From: Hemicordylus capensis
Lineage: Eukaryota > Chordata > Lepidosauria > Squamata > Cordylidae
Assembly (NCBI RefSeq): GCF_027244095.1
Contig: NC_069657.1
Span: 47,924,857-47,988,856, forward strand
Length of the DNA: 64,000 nucleotides
Direction: 5' to 3'
Shown here: piece after piece, positions 10,401 through 22,400 of the stretch
How the letters are laid out: each line of letters begins with the position of its first letter
Position numbering within the stretch: the stretch's first letter is position 1
Notes under the pieces: generated by a model
The model's database searches: none
The model's input: only the letters and a program-made list of their open reading frames with translations
What the model was told of the DNA's origin: nothing
Translations under genes and position numbers: made by a program

Positions 10401-13400
10401 AGACAAGGGGAACGGGGCGGCAGGGAGGTATGCTGCCGCCCTGCTCGGCTTTGCAAAATATGGACACTGGCGGGGGCCCATGGTGGGAGGGGTAAGTGCA
10501 CCCTCCTCCACTCTTAAAGAGAGACCCCCACTGTGGTTCCGTGCACATCCCTAGTACGTACGTACACACACACACACACACACAGTGTGAATGACTGTAT
10601 ATGCATTTGTTATATAAGTGAACCTGGGCACAGGCACCGTCAAAAGGCAAGGTACAGATAGGAAGTCTACTCTTGTACCTCTGTTGAACAGAACTTGTGA
10701 ATAATTGTACATAGATTATGCATGTATTGAACATATCATGGAAAGAGGACTCGTTCCTCACACTATAGTCCCATTTACACATTATGATCAGCACTCATAC
10801 GAGTGTCCTCTGAGGGGCCTGTGCAGGTCCCTCAAAGCAAGTACAGTCATTCACACAAACACATGTACGAGTGAGTGTACAGATAACTGTACAACATAAT
10901 TTCTGAATCGGACTTATGCCAAACTTTTTAAAGGACCAGAAGCAGCGCCAGAATACCACAGATCTGTCAGTGTGCAGCAGGAGCTTCATGGAATCGATTC
11001 CTTATCATACACTCCATCATTACAACCAGCAGTGCAAGGATTAAATTGGCAGTTTCAGAGCATGTGCTACAGTTTTCTCTTTCCCCACAGGAAGTGCGAC
11101 ACGAGACCCTGCTCATGCCAGCGGGCTCCTCAGGTGGGTGGGAGAGCATGTCTCTAGCATTCATTCATGGTTTTGCAATATTCAAAGAACTTAAGGCAGG
11201 GCTTGACAAATATCCCGGAGGGCAGGGAGCCTTGCTGCCTAGAAATTTAACAGTGTCAGGCTATTTATTTATATAATGGCTAGACTAGGCTGTTCAGGGT
11301 AGGGTTGTTTAATGAAGTCTTTATTTGTTCCAGGCAGTCCTGTTTCTGTTCTAAGCAAATTATCTGTAAAGGAGATAATGAGAACCACATTTACCCTCCC
11401 CCCCCCATGTCCATCATAAAGTCTAGTGATTTTGTCATGTGACCATTATCTGGCTTCTGAGTTTTTGGGCTGGCTATTAGATGGAAAGCAAATTGGTCAA
11501 GGCCTGACTTAAATGGTATTTGTAGATCCCGCTCCCCCAGCAACCACACACTTCCACAACCAAGGAGCAAGCGTGAGCATCTGTTGCAACCCATGCTGAA
11601 CATTAAGACAGGAAGGTTCCACTCAGGGAAGGATCATTTCCAGCTGCATTTAGAAGCCTGAAGATGGCAAAGAAAAAGAGAACACTCTTCTAAAGGAACT
11701 GTGACCAAGTCCACAGCTTCCAAGAGGAGGAAAAAGGGGAGGGCATTGCTCAAGAGTTTAAAGAGAGTCATGCAAAAATGTGCACCAAGAAAACTGAAAA
11801 TGCAATTAAGTGAAATATGCCTTGAGTCACAGAGGTCTACCAAAAGGAGGATGTTATGTTTGAGCATTTAAATTACAGTTTGGGAGGAAAGAGAGGTCAG
11901 CCACAAGAATCCCACATGTATACCAGGGTGGGGTCATCCACACAATGCAAACAAGAAGCCTTGTGCTCACCGCCTCTCAGTCCGGCTGTTGCGACGATGT
12001 GGACTGGATTGGCTTCGCTGTGGGGAGGACATATCCTTCTTCCTATCCTTGGTAGGGGATGGCGGCCCTGTTCCTTTGCTGATCTAGAGAGAGAAGGAAA
12101 AGGACAGTGAGCAGTATGAGCTATTAGCTAGTAGTTATGCTGCTTTATGTGCCAAAGGTGGAGGAAGAATGTAGTAACAAAGAAAAAGGGAGAAGGAGAA
12201 TACAATGGGGTACCAAATACCAGAGGTGCACCTAGGTACTTTTGGAGCCTGGGCCCAAAGGCCTTTGGAGGGTGCCCCTCCCCTGAAAATTATGCATCGT
12301 CATGCTCGGCCAGGCGACCACACCACCCGGGAGAGAGTAAAGAGGATTGGGGGGGCCCCAGGGGCTGTGGAGGCCCTGGACTTCAGCCCCAAAGTCCAGG
12401 AGTAAGAGCACCCCTGCCAAATACTTCTCATTTGTTTTGCTCTTTGAGGATGTCCAAAGCACTTTACACAGGGTGGCTTCACATGACACATGGCAAGTCT
12501 GGTTGCCGCAAACCACTGGTTCCCGGTGAGTGCTGCAAGTTTCAGTCCCGACTGACATCCCAACCACACTTCCCTCACCCACCCAAGATCCACACCCAAC
12601 TTCAAATCTTGGTTACAAATGTTGGGTAGCAGAGGGAAGAGTTGCTCCAACATCTGACATTTCTGGGTTCACAAGACACAATGGGACCAAAACGTGTGGC
12701 TGGCACCGGAGCACAAGCAGCTCACCAGAAACCAGTAATTGGAATTGCCATTTGTCATGTGACGTTGCCCACGATCTCAATCCTTACAACCACCCTGTCA
12801 CTTCGGCTAGTATTGTCTCCACATTAGAACCAAGGCTGAGTGGCTTGTCCAAGGTAAGTGCATAACTGCTGTGAGGTATGAACTAGGGACATCCCAGCTC
12901 ATGCTCTCATCCACTTTGCTGGACCAGCTATCGTGGATGCTATGCATCTCCTATTGCAACATGCAGTTTGTTATGGTCTCACACATCTCTCTACTGTCAA
13001 TAAGCATCTTATCCATACCTGCCCAAATCCCAGACAGACATCAACAGAACAAGATCCAAAAATGCAGCAAAAAAGATGCTGCAACAGTGTTTTGGTGTTT
13101 TTATGTTTTTAATTGATTTTAATATTTTAATGTGATTTTATGGAACTGCATTGTATTAAATTTTGTGAACCGTGTCAGGATATATTCCTGTGAGGTGTTG
13201 TAAGCAGCACCAACCGCCTTGGGGAAAGTGGTATATAAATCTAACAATACAATTAAAAAACACAAAGATCTGAGGCCTGGACCAATGGATGAGCAAAAAT
13301 AAAAATAAAAATACTTCTTTCCCCCCATTCTACTTCTGTCCAGAACTAAACACAAAACAGTTTCTTCATGCATCACTCTCACCACAGGAGCCGTAAGCAT

Positions 13401-16400
13401 CAGCAGGACCTAGAAAAACTGAACAGAAAGCCTTTGGCTTGAGGCATGGATCCAGCAAGTGGGACTTCGCTATAGATCCTGTCACATAGCCCAGCACCTC
13501 CCACAGTCTCACCTTCAGCCTCATGTCACGGGAATGCCTCTCAAGCTCCTTGCGGAAGTCCTCTCGGCCCAGCTTCTCCAAATCCAAGATGGAGTGCTTC
13601 CACTCAATCTGTGCCACACTGTGAGGATCATGGGAGACATACTGGCCAAGCTTCACCTTGTTTAGGGTGTGCCAGCAGCGCCGATATGCCGCCTCGTAGT
13701 CGAAGATCAGCTCGCTCAGTGTGCGGAAGACGGGAGCCTTATACATGAGTTCCTCACGCCGACTGATGCCCAGTGCCCCATAGCGGCCCCCAAAGTTCAC
13801 TCCCAGCACAATATGGCGGAAGTAGTTCCCTGAGAAGTAGGTTTTGAAGCTGATGGGGAAACGCTCCAGTGTTGGCATGTTGTTGGTGAGGTAACTGTTA
13901 ATGATGTATTCAGGAAATCGGTGGTATGACAAAGGAAACAAAAAAGTAACAAGAATTATTCTCCACATCTCCTGAAATATCCTAGTCCAGGGGTAGACAA
14001 TCTTGGCACTCTAGCTGCTGTTGAACTATAGCTTCCATCATCCCCAGCCACAGTAAATTGTGGGTGATGATGGGAGTTGTAGTTCAGCAACAGCTAGAGT
14101 ACCAGGGTTGCCTACCCCTGTCCTAGTCAGTTTGATGGGTTAGGTTAGAGGCTGAGGACTAGCCAAACCTAGCTATCAAATTCCATGCAGAGAGGAGAGC
14201 TGGTCTTGCCATAGCAAGCATGAATGGTCCCCTTTGCTAAGCAGGAACTATCTTGATTTGCATTTGGATGAGCAACTCCATGTGAGCACTGTAAGATATT
14301 CCCCTTAGAGGATGGAGCCATAGTTCAGTGGAAGTGCACCTGCATGCTTGTGTGCAGAAGGTCCCAGATTCACTTCCTAGGCTCTCTTGGTAGGGCTGGG
14401 AGAGATTCCTGATTGAAACTTTGCTGCTGCCAGGCAGCATAGACAATACTGAGCTAGTTGGACCAGTGGTCGGTATAAGGCAGCTTTCTGTGTACCTCAT
14501 TTAAAGATATAAGGCACCAAAAAAGCTTGCTTTGGAAGGACCTTCTTCTCCTAGTGACACCGAGCACAGTCACACGCTTTGGCTTGGCTTGGCTAACAGC
14601 ACAAGTCAATGCCCAAAACAATCTCATTTGGTTCAAGGTCTCTTAAAGCACAGCATCACAATTCCAAGTGCCAACTCACCACAGCACCTGAACTAGGTGA
14701 CAGATAGACGCAAACAGGAGGAGGAATGAGCAAGTGCAGGATGGCAGGGTTCTCTCCTCCTCCTCCTGGTCACATTGGTCCATCACCTGCCTGAGCTAGA
14801 TATATGCAACTGGGTGGAGGAGTGAACAAACATAGGAAGCTGACTTATACTGAGTCAGACTACTGGTCCATCTAGCTCAGTGTTGTCTACACAGACTGGC
14901 AGCAGCTTCTCCAAGGTTGCAGGCAGGAATCTCTCTCAGCCCTATCTTGGAGATGCCAGGGAGGGAACTTGGAACCTTCTGCATGCAAGCATGCAGGTGC
15001 TCTTTCCCAGATTAGCCCAAAGCAGGGCATATCTTGCAGTGCTCACATGCAGTCTCCCATTCAAATGCAACCAGGGTGGACCCTGCTTAGCAAAGGGGAC
15101 AACACAAGGCAGTGGGGTGGGCAGGCAAGCAAAGCGGCAAGTCTTCTTTCCCATGAAGTAGAGGGCATTACTGGGGGCGAGGGGGGAGCCGACCCCCTCC
15201 AATGGAAGAGAGGCAGAGAGTGTAGTTAGAACAATCCCTCTGTGCCCCTCATGCATTTGCTCTCCCTGAAGAGGACTACGTAGGGATTCAAACGTGAAAT
15301 AGTTTGACAGCAGTAATGTTGAAACTACTAGGTTTAAGCAGGTTATGCATACATTGTTTTAAGAGAAAAAGGATACATTCCCAGGATCACAGCTTCCAAA
15401 CACTTGATTGGCAGGGCCTCTTTTGTCATGTCTTTGGCCAGATCCATTAGCCTATGGGACAAGATGAGGGGAGGAGCAAGAGGAAAATCAAAAAGGGCTT
15501 GTGTTGAGCAGAACATAGGCAGCAGGTGGGTCGAAAGAAATGGGAAAGGATGGGAAGGGGACAGAATGATCTGTTCACATAAGGACAGAGGAGAAGTCAT
15601 TTGTTACGGTCAGGTTCAGTTGCTCATTGCATTTTCCCCCAACCCACTCACTGATGACAAGAACTTCCCTCCAGTGATTCAGTAACAATTCATCCTCCAA
15701 GCTAGATGACAAAGGCTGTGCAGAAATCTGGATCACCAGGTCAGTTCAGCTCTATTTAACATGGCCTGATTTGGTGATCTGCAGCAGTAAAGAATCCCAC
15801 CCCCTTTTTCCCAGGCAGGAGACTGGCAAAGTATTCATTACTTTGTTCCTGGTGGAAAGGGAGCAGCAGGAGCTGCAGCAGTTTCATTTTCGAAGGAACT
15901 CCCAGCAGAGGATTTTTTTCCCAACTCTGCAGTCCTGAAAAAGATACAGGGCCTCTTGGAAAGTTGTCATTTCAGAGGCTGCTGCAATGGGTCCAACCCC
16001 TGAAAAGACTACAATTCCCAAGAGCATCTGTCCCTTTTACAGGACTGCAGGGAGTGAAAAAAACCTTCTTCCAGGTGTCTTTTGGACAGTGAAGCCACCA
16101 CAGCCACTGGGAGCACAATAAATTTAAGGAGAGAGAATGCCTCACCTGTCTCCTGCCCAGTAAGTATAGGAGTTGGAAAAGCGTGGATTATTTATTTGTA
16201 CACTACCCCAAACTTGCATCTCTCTATTCCTTGCACATTCTGACAGATTTGAGGCAACCCCTTTGAGCTGTGATGAATCAAGGCATAGCACTCTAGCAAA
16301 GTACTAAATAAGATCGGGGTGCCTCTGAAGTGACATCCAAATAGATCCCTTGCCTGCTTGCACAGGCCTACAGATTATACTCTGTGTATATATTTGGAAG

Positions 16401-19400
16401 AATTCCTATTATATTCAATACTCTGATGTTCCTCTGCTTTTACGCATAGATGCTACAGGTCAGGAGACCAAGGGCAATACGGAAGTGAAGCATGCAAGAA
16501 CCGCACTTTCTGGGTGTCTTCTGCAATTAGGCATGTGCAGCTCCACTTACGTCAGGGCTGCCCAGCTCCGGCCCTTCAGCAGTGTTTGGACTACAGCTCC
16601 CATAATCCCCAACCACAGTGGCCAATAGTCATGGATTATGGTAGTTGTAAGCAACATCTGCAGGAGGGCCAAAGTTGAGAAGCCCTGATCTACATTCAGT
16701 ACATCGCGTTAGAAGTGTCCAGGGCACTATGTAACAAGATTTCAGCGGCATACTAGCACTACAGGCCTCATTTACATTAGAAAAAGATATGGATAGTCCA
16801 GAAAACCACGCAAGGTCTGTGAATCTAGGAAGAAAATCAGAACCTAAGCTGCTGCTTTGCTGGCTCACAGGAAACTTTTGCTGTTGCTTATTAATGGATC
16901 AGCAGCGGTTGAAAGAGAGTTGTGCTCTTGAATGAGGGCCAGAAGTTATCACTCTGAACTGCTGCGTCCAAAGCAGAGTTCAGCTTTTGTGCTGAGCCTC
17001 CTCAGGGAGACCCAGACACTGGCCAACTTGGAGTAAAGCCGAAGCTTTTTGCCAAACTCAAAGAGGGGAAAGAGTCTCCCGAGTCTCATAGAGCAGCTCC
17101 CCTATGAGGCCACATGAGGAGAGAGACTCAGGCAGCGTGTGCCGGGGGTGGCCCAGGGTGTGGTCCTACTTGCCTGCCACCACCCCTGCCTCTGTACTTT
17201 TTTTTAACCCTTGCAGGCCTCTTCGGTAATGTTGAGAAGTCTGTTCTCTGGCCAACGCTGCTGCTTGCTGTAGCTGGCAGTGGGCACCCAGCTTGCTGCC
17301 GTTGCTGTGCTGGCTCATGTCCTCTCCCCTCCCACTCTAGCAAGCTTGTCTGCTTTGCCTACCCCATTCTGGGAGACAAAGCAGGCGAGAGAGCGAAGGT
17401 TGGAGTTGGTGGCAGCAGCAAGAGAGACCAACTGGCAATGCCTACTACAGCAAACCGCAGTGCTGGCTGGAGAACAGAGCGCTGTGCAGTGTTGGAAAGG
17501 TCAGTGAGAGGGAATGGGCTGGCGATCAGCACGAGGCTTCCAGCCTCGATTGGAGCAGCAAGTCAGATTGCTAGGGAGTGAGGTCAGCAGGGTGGGACTA
17601 GAAAGGCAAGGGGTGGCGTCAGTGGCATAGCCCCAGCCACACTTCCTGCATCTGACAGAGGAGAGAGAGAGCTGGTCTTGTGGTAGCAAGCATGCCACAC
17701 CTCCTGCATCTTGGAGAGGAGAGCTGGTCTTGTGGTAGCAAGCATGGCTTGTCCCCTTAGCTAAGCAGGGTCCACCCTGGTTGCATATGAATGGGAGACT
17801 AGAAGTGTGAGCACTGTAAGATATTCCCCTCAGGGGATGGAGCCGCTCTGGGAAGAGCAGAAGGTTCCAAGTTCCCTCCCTGGCTTCTCCAAGATAGGGC
17901 TGAGAGAGATTCCTGCCTGCAACCTTGGAGAAGCCGCTGCCAGTCTGTGAAGACAATACTGAGCTAGATAGACCAATGGTCTGACTCAGTATATGGCAGC
18001 TTCCTATGTTCCTATGACATCAGCTGCAGGGGGCATAGCCACAGATGGGCCTCCCCCTCATTTGCAAGTAAACTTCAGCGGGCACCGCATTTGCAGTGTG
18101 GCCAGCTTGCAGTGTGGCCAGTGATGGGTTCCCAGCCTGGCCGGGAAGATTCAGCCCATGATAGGTTCCTAACCTGGCTGGGAATGGGCCTCTCTGCCTT
18201 TGCAAGCAGGGAGAGGCATTCCCGGCCGCACTGCAAACGCAGTGCATGGCCCTGTTTCCTAACGTGGCTACGGCCCTTGCATCTGACGTAAGATGCAAGG
18301 GGTGTGGCTGGGGCGCCAGGATATAGCAGCCCAGGTTTTTTGAACCCCGCCCCAAGCAATCATGATGCCGCCCCTGGATGGAGTAGCATCAGTGCTGGGC
18401 TTCCTCAGGGGACAGGGTGGTGCATTGCAACTTGAGCAGTGACAGGCAATGAGCCATCTCTGAGAAGTCAAGATTCCAACACTGAGGTCTGGAGTGACAG
18501 CACTTACCCAGTCAAAGGCCTGCTTTTCTTGATTTCAAAGAACTGTGTCCCAGTGTGATTGTACCTGAGAACAAGGAGTTAAGGGCTACGTAACTTGAAA
18601 GAGCGGATATGAGAAAAATACACCCCTACCGATGCAGTACTCTTTCTACTTCTGGTGCTTCTGCAACAAAGCAGCACTCTCAAAATATTGAGGTGCCCAT
18701 AAACAAGTTATCGGCATCAAAAGAAAACAATGAAAAGCAGTCAGATTGCTTAATTGCGGGGCCTCTGGACCCCTGAACGGCTAAATCCAGCAGTGGGGTT
18801 CCTGGTCCCATGCAGATGCCACACTTCTACCTAGTAAGACAGATACCAGCTATTCCTTGGGGCAATACTCCATGCGCCTCATGGTCAGGATGCAATGCAG
18901 GTCTCTAGCATCGCCCCCCCCCACTCCGCCCCTAACAGTAGCAAGGAGGCTACAGGTGCAAGAGTTGGAAAATTTACACGCTTCCTTATAAGAATCTCTG
19001 TATATGGAAAGCTGGCATGAAGGAGAAGGGTTTCTGTCTGTCCTCTTCGACACACTAGCTTTCATCATTCTTTAATTACTGATGGGGGGGGCAGCTGATT
19101 GCATTTCAACATGCCACACACCCCGCCCCCATTTGTAGTGCTACAGTCCTGAGAACAGTGTACTGCATAGCTTTTCCTGGGCACCTGGATCTAAGAGTCT
19201 GAATCCCAGAACCACTGCTCTGCTGAAGTAGTCAGGTATTCTTGGCAACCATTTTGCCAAGGTGGTAAGTGAAGTATTCCAGTCGGAAGACTGAGTTTAT
19301 GCGCTCCTGTCAAAACATACAGTATTTATATTTTAAGATGCCCACCACCAAAGCTCTGTACCCAACTCTCCCCATTACACTAAAATATGTATCCAGGTCC

Positions 19401-22400
19401 CAGCTCCACATTAAAATGCCCTGCACCAAAAGGTGACCCAAAGACCCATTTTCTGCATCTGAAACCTGGGTAGATTTCCAGGTTTGGCAGTTCTAACAGT
19501 ATCTAATCACTGTGATAGCAATGATGTCTTAGCACATGGCCATATGCTCTTTCTGCTTCCAGCTCAGCCTGCTGCCCAAAAGATATGCAGGACTTTCATT
19601 CCCAGGGGAGGAATCTACAAAAAGCTATCCTAGAAAGAGAGCTGGTAGATAACCATGGTTGAAAATTATGCACAAATGCTATTGGCCTTCATGGGCATTC
19701 AAGAACACAAATCCCTTACCAAAACTGAGCAGAACCAGTTGCATCTTTCCTACTTCCCCCGATTTCCCTCAAAGAGTTAAAAGCACAGGTCTCCTCTCCT
19801 CTCCTCTGGGATGAAAGATGAGCACTAAGCAGAGAGCCTTCTGAATACTGTACACTTGATACTGGGCAGGGGATCAACACTGTCTTACTCACATGGATGA
19901 CAAGTGAACTGACAAAAGGAAACCGGCAAGCCAACCTAAGACAGCAAAACCACAGGCTCCAGCAAATAGCCGCTTCCTCTGGGAAGGAGTGGGGCAGTTT
20001 CACATCCCAGTTTGACTGAAGTGCCAAGGAGCCGGAAAGTCTCTCTTGTGGTCAGGCGGGACAAATTGCCTTGCTTCCCCTTTCATTCCTCGGTGACTTG
20101 AGAGAAGCTAAAAGGATACTGCAACTCCCTGATATAGCGCTGTATAGCTTCCAGGCGCTCAGGGATAAGAGTGGATGGCTGGAGCGTAGGCACACTTGGT
20201 ATGGGAATCTGTATGTAGAGGGGGAGGGAGAAGGAGGCAAGATATGAGATCACCAAACAGACACCAACTTGCATACACACAGCCCACACCCAGACACAGC
20301 ACTGGAGGCAGATTAGCTCATCGTCCCACAGAGCCACGTGCAACAGTCCATTTTTTATGGCTGGTCACCTGACATTAGTCATGCTGAGAGACAGTTCACT
20401 CTTCCGTTTTCAGAGAGCGAAGAAGGAAGCCCGATTGTTTTAAACTTTTGAAACAGAGGGGCATTCATATCCAGGACAAATATGTCACAAGCTTAAACCC
20501 TGTATGGGGCCATGGCTCAGTGTTAAGAGAAGCTGCTTGGCATGCAGAGATTCCCAGATTCAATCCCTGGCATCTCCAGGTAAGGCATGGAAAGACTCCT
20601 CCCTGAAACACTGGAGAGCTGCTGCCAGTCTGTGTGGACAGTGTTGCGCGAGATAGACCAAGGGTCTGACTCAGCATAAGGCAGCTCCCTATATTCCTAT
20701 GTAAACCTGCACAGCTAATTGCTTGTGGGTTTGCAGTACATCTTTGCAAATATTACGGGCACAGGTGAACTAAAGAGAAGGCTGCTTCATAGCTTTAACC
20801 TGAGGGGAGAGACTGTTTCCAGATTAGTCTAGTTTGGCTGCTGAGATGCTGAAGAAATGTTCCAACAGGAAGTTGAAATCTTTGCACAAGAGTTCTATGC
20901 AGAGAGGAAGAAGTTCTGGACTCCACGATCCCTCTGCACCAGGAGGCAGCCTCTGGGCAACAAGACGTCACTTTCCTTATGTTTTTCCTTCCCATCTCCC
21001 CTTCCCAGAGTGTGCTTCAGTGCCCACCACTGCTGCTGTTCCAGCTTCACCATGACCCACTGGAACCAGGGCTGCTGCTCAAGCAACAACCACCGGTTTG
21101 CTCATTCGGTGGCCTGGACATCGCCCATCTCCCTTCACTGCACTTTCCTGTTTTCTTCCCCCTGCACCAGGAAATGCAGTCTGGGGGACACAGAGGCAAC
21201 AGGTATCGGGAGCATGACACCCCATCAGGCTGGGGTGGTGGTGGTGGTGAATTCTTACTCAAGGTAATTTTTTAACCTTCACTTAAAACCATTCTTTGTT
21301 GAAGCTCTGAGCAAGAGCACACTTGATCGATTTGAACACTTTCCCCATAGACAAGAGATGCCTTCCTTCCATTTTTCCTATGGTTCTTCTCCCCTGCCCC
21401 ACATTGGGGTTTTCTTTTTTTAAAGGGGACATGCTTAAGTAACACACTTTCTACGTATCTGAATTCACAGCACTTAAGTTATTAAAAAGGCACAAGGAGA
21501 TCTGATCCCCCTCCTCCCTTCATATGAGTTTGCTGGCACTAGCCTTTCTGACTAGGATATTTGGAGGTAGAGTCATTTAAAAGAATCTTCATTTGTTCCA
21601 GGCAGCCTGTTCCAAGAAACTTGCAAAGGGGATAAGGAGAAGACCATTTCCCCTCCCTCCCAATGGATGGTGCCAAGACCAGCAATTCTGTCAAGTGTTC
21701 ATCATTTGGCTCCTAAAGCTTTGGCCGGCTTCGAGAGTCAAAGAAAATGTGTCAGGACTCTAGCTAAACTAACCCAGGTGCTCTTATACCCAGCCACCGA
21801 GCCTAGCTCCTAGGCAAAACAATAAGAATGAGCATGACCTCAGATGGGTGCAACGTTTAATAGTTCTTCATTTCTCCACTAAAGGTACATACAGGAACAA
21901 AAAGAGCTGGAGGAACTTCCCAAGCAAAACCACAGAGCAAGCCCTGATAACAAGAGACAAGAACGGCAAGAGGAGAGAACAAGTCTGGGAGATTCCAGAA
22001 CACTTTTTTAAAAAGTTAATCTGTCCATATTGCTTAAGCCAGTGAGCCAAATTGCACACAATGAAAGGGGAGAAAGGCCACAAACACAATTCTCTGAAGC
22101 ATTTAGTGGCAATCCAAGTCAAACTGACCTGCAAGGGGAAAAGAAAAGAAAAAACCCATGGCATCATCTAAGCTGTAGCTGGATTAACAGAATTCCCCAC
22201 TTCTCTTAGTTGTTCCTTTCTCTACTGGAGGAAGCAGAAGTTGTTGCTGCTGTTCCTCCTCTGGGGTAAATGCAATACTCCCAGACAAAACATACATAAA
22301 GCTACTTAACAGCATGGCAGATTCTCCTACTATTACTAGTCCCTCACTCAAGCAATTAGGCTGATGAGGAATTCAGGACAATCGGGTCTGGGCCCGCAGC

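Noticed and set aside
14191-14300. Possible 5S rRNA gene
   Set aside because: Only the internal control region resembles 5S, with many differences, and it is always followed by the same SINE middle and tail.
20834-21275. Overlapping open frames of up to 136 residues in VASH1 intron 1
   Set aside because: No domain, several frames open at once, and not needed for the VASH1 product.
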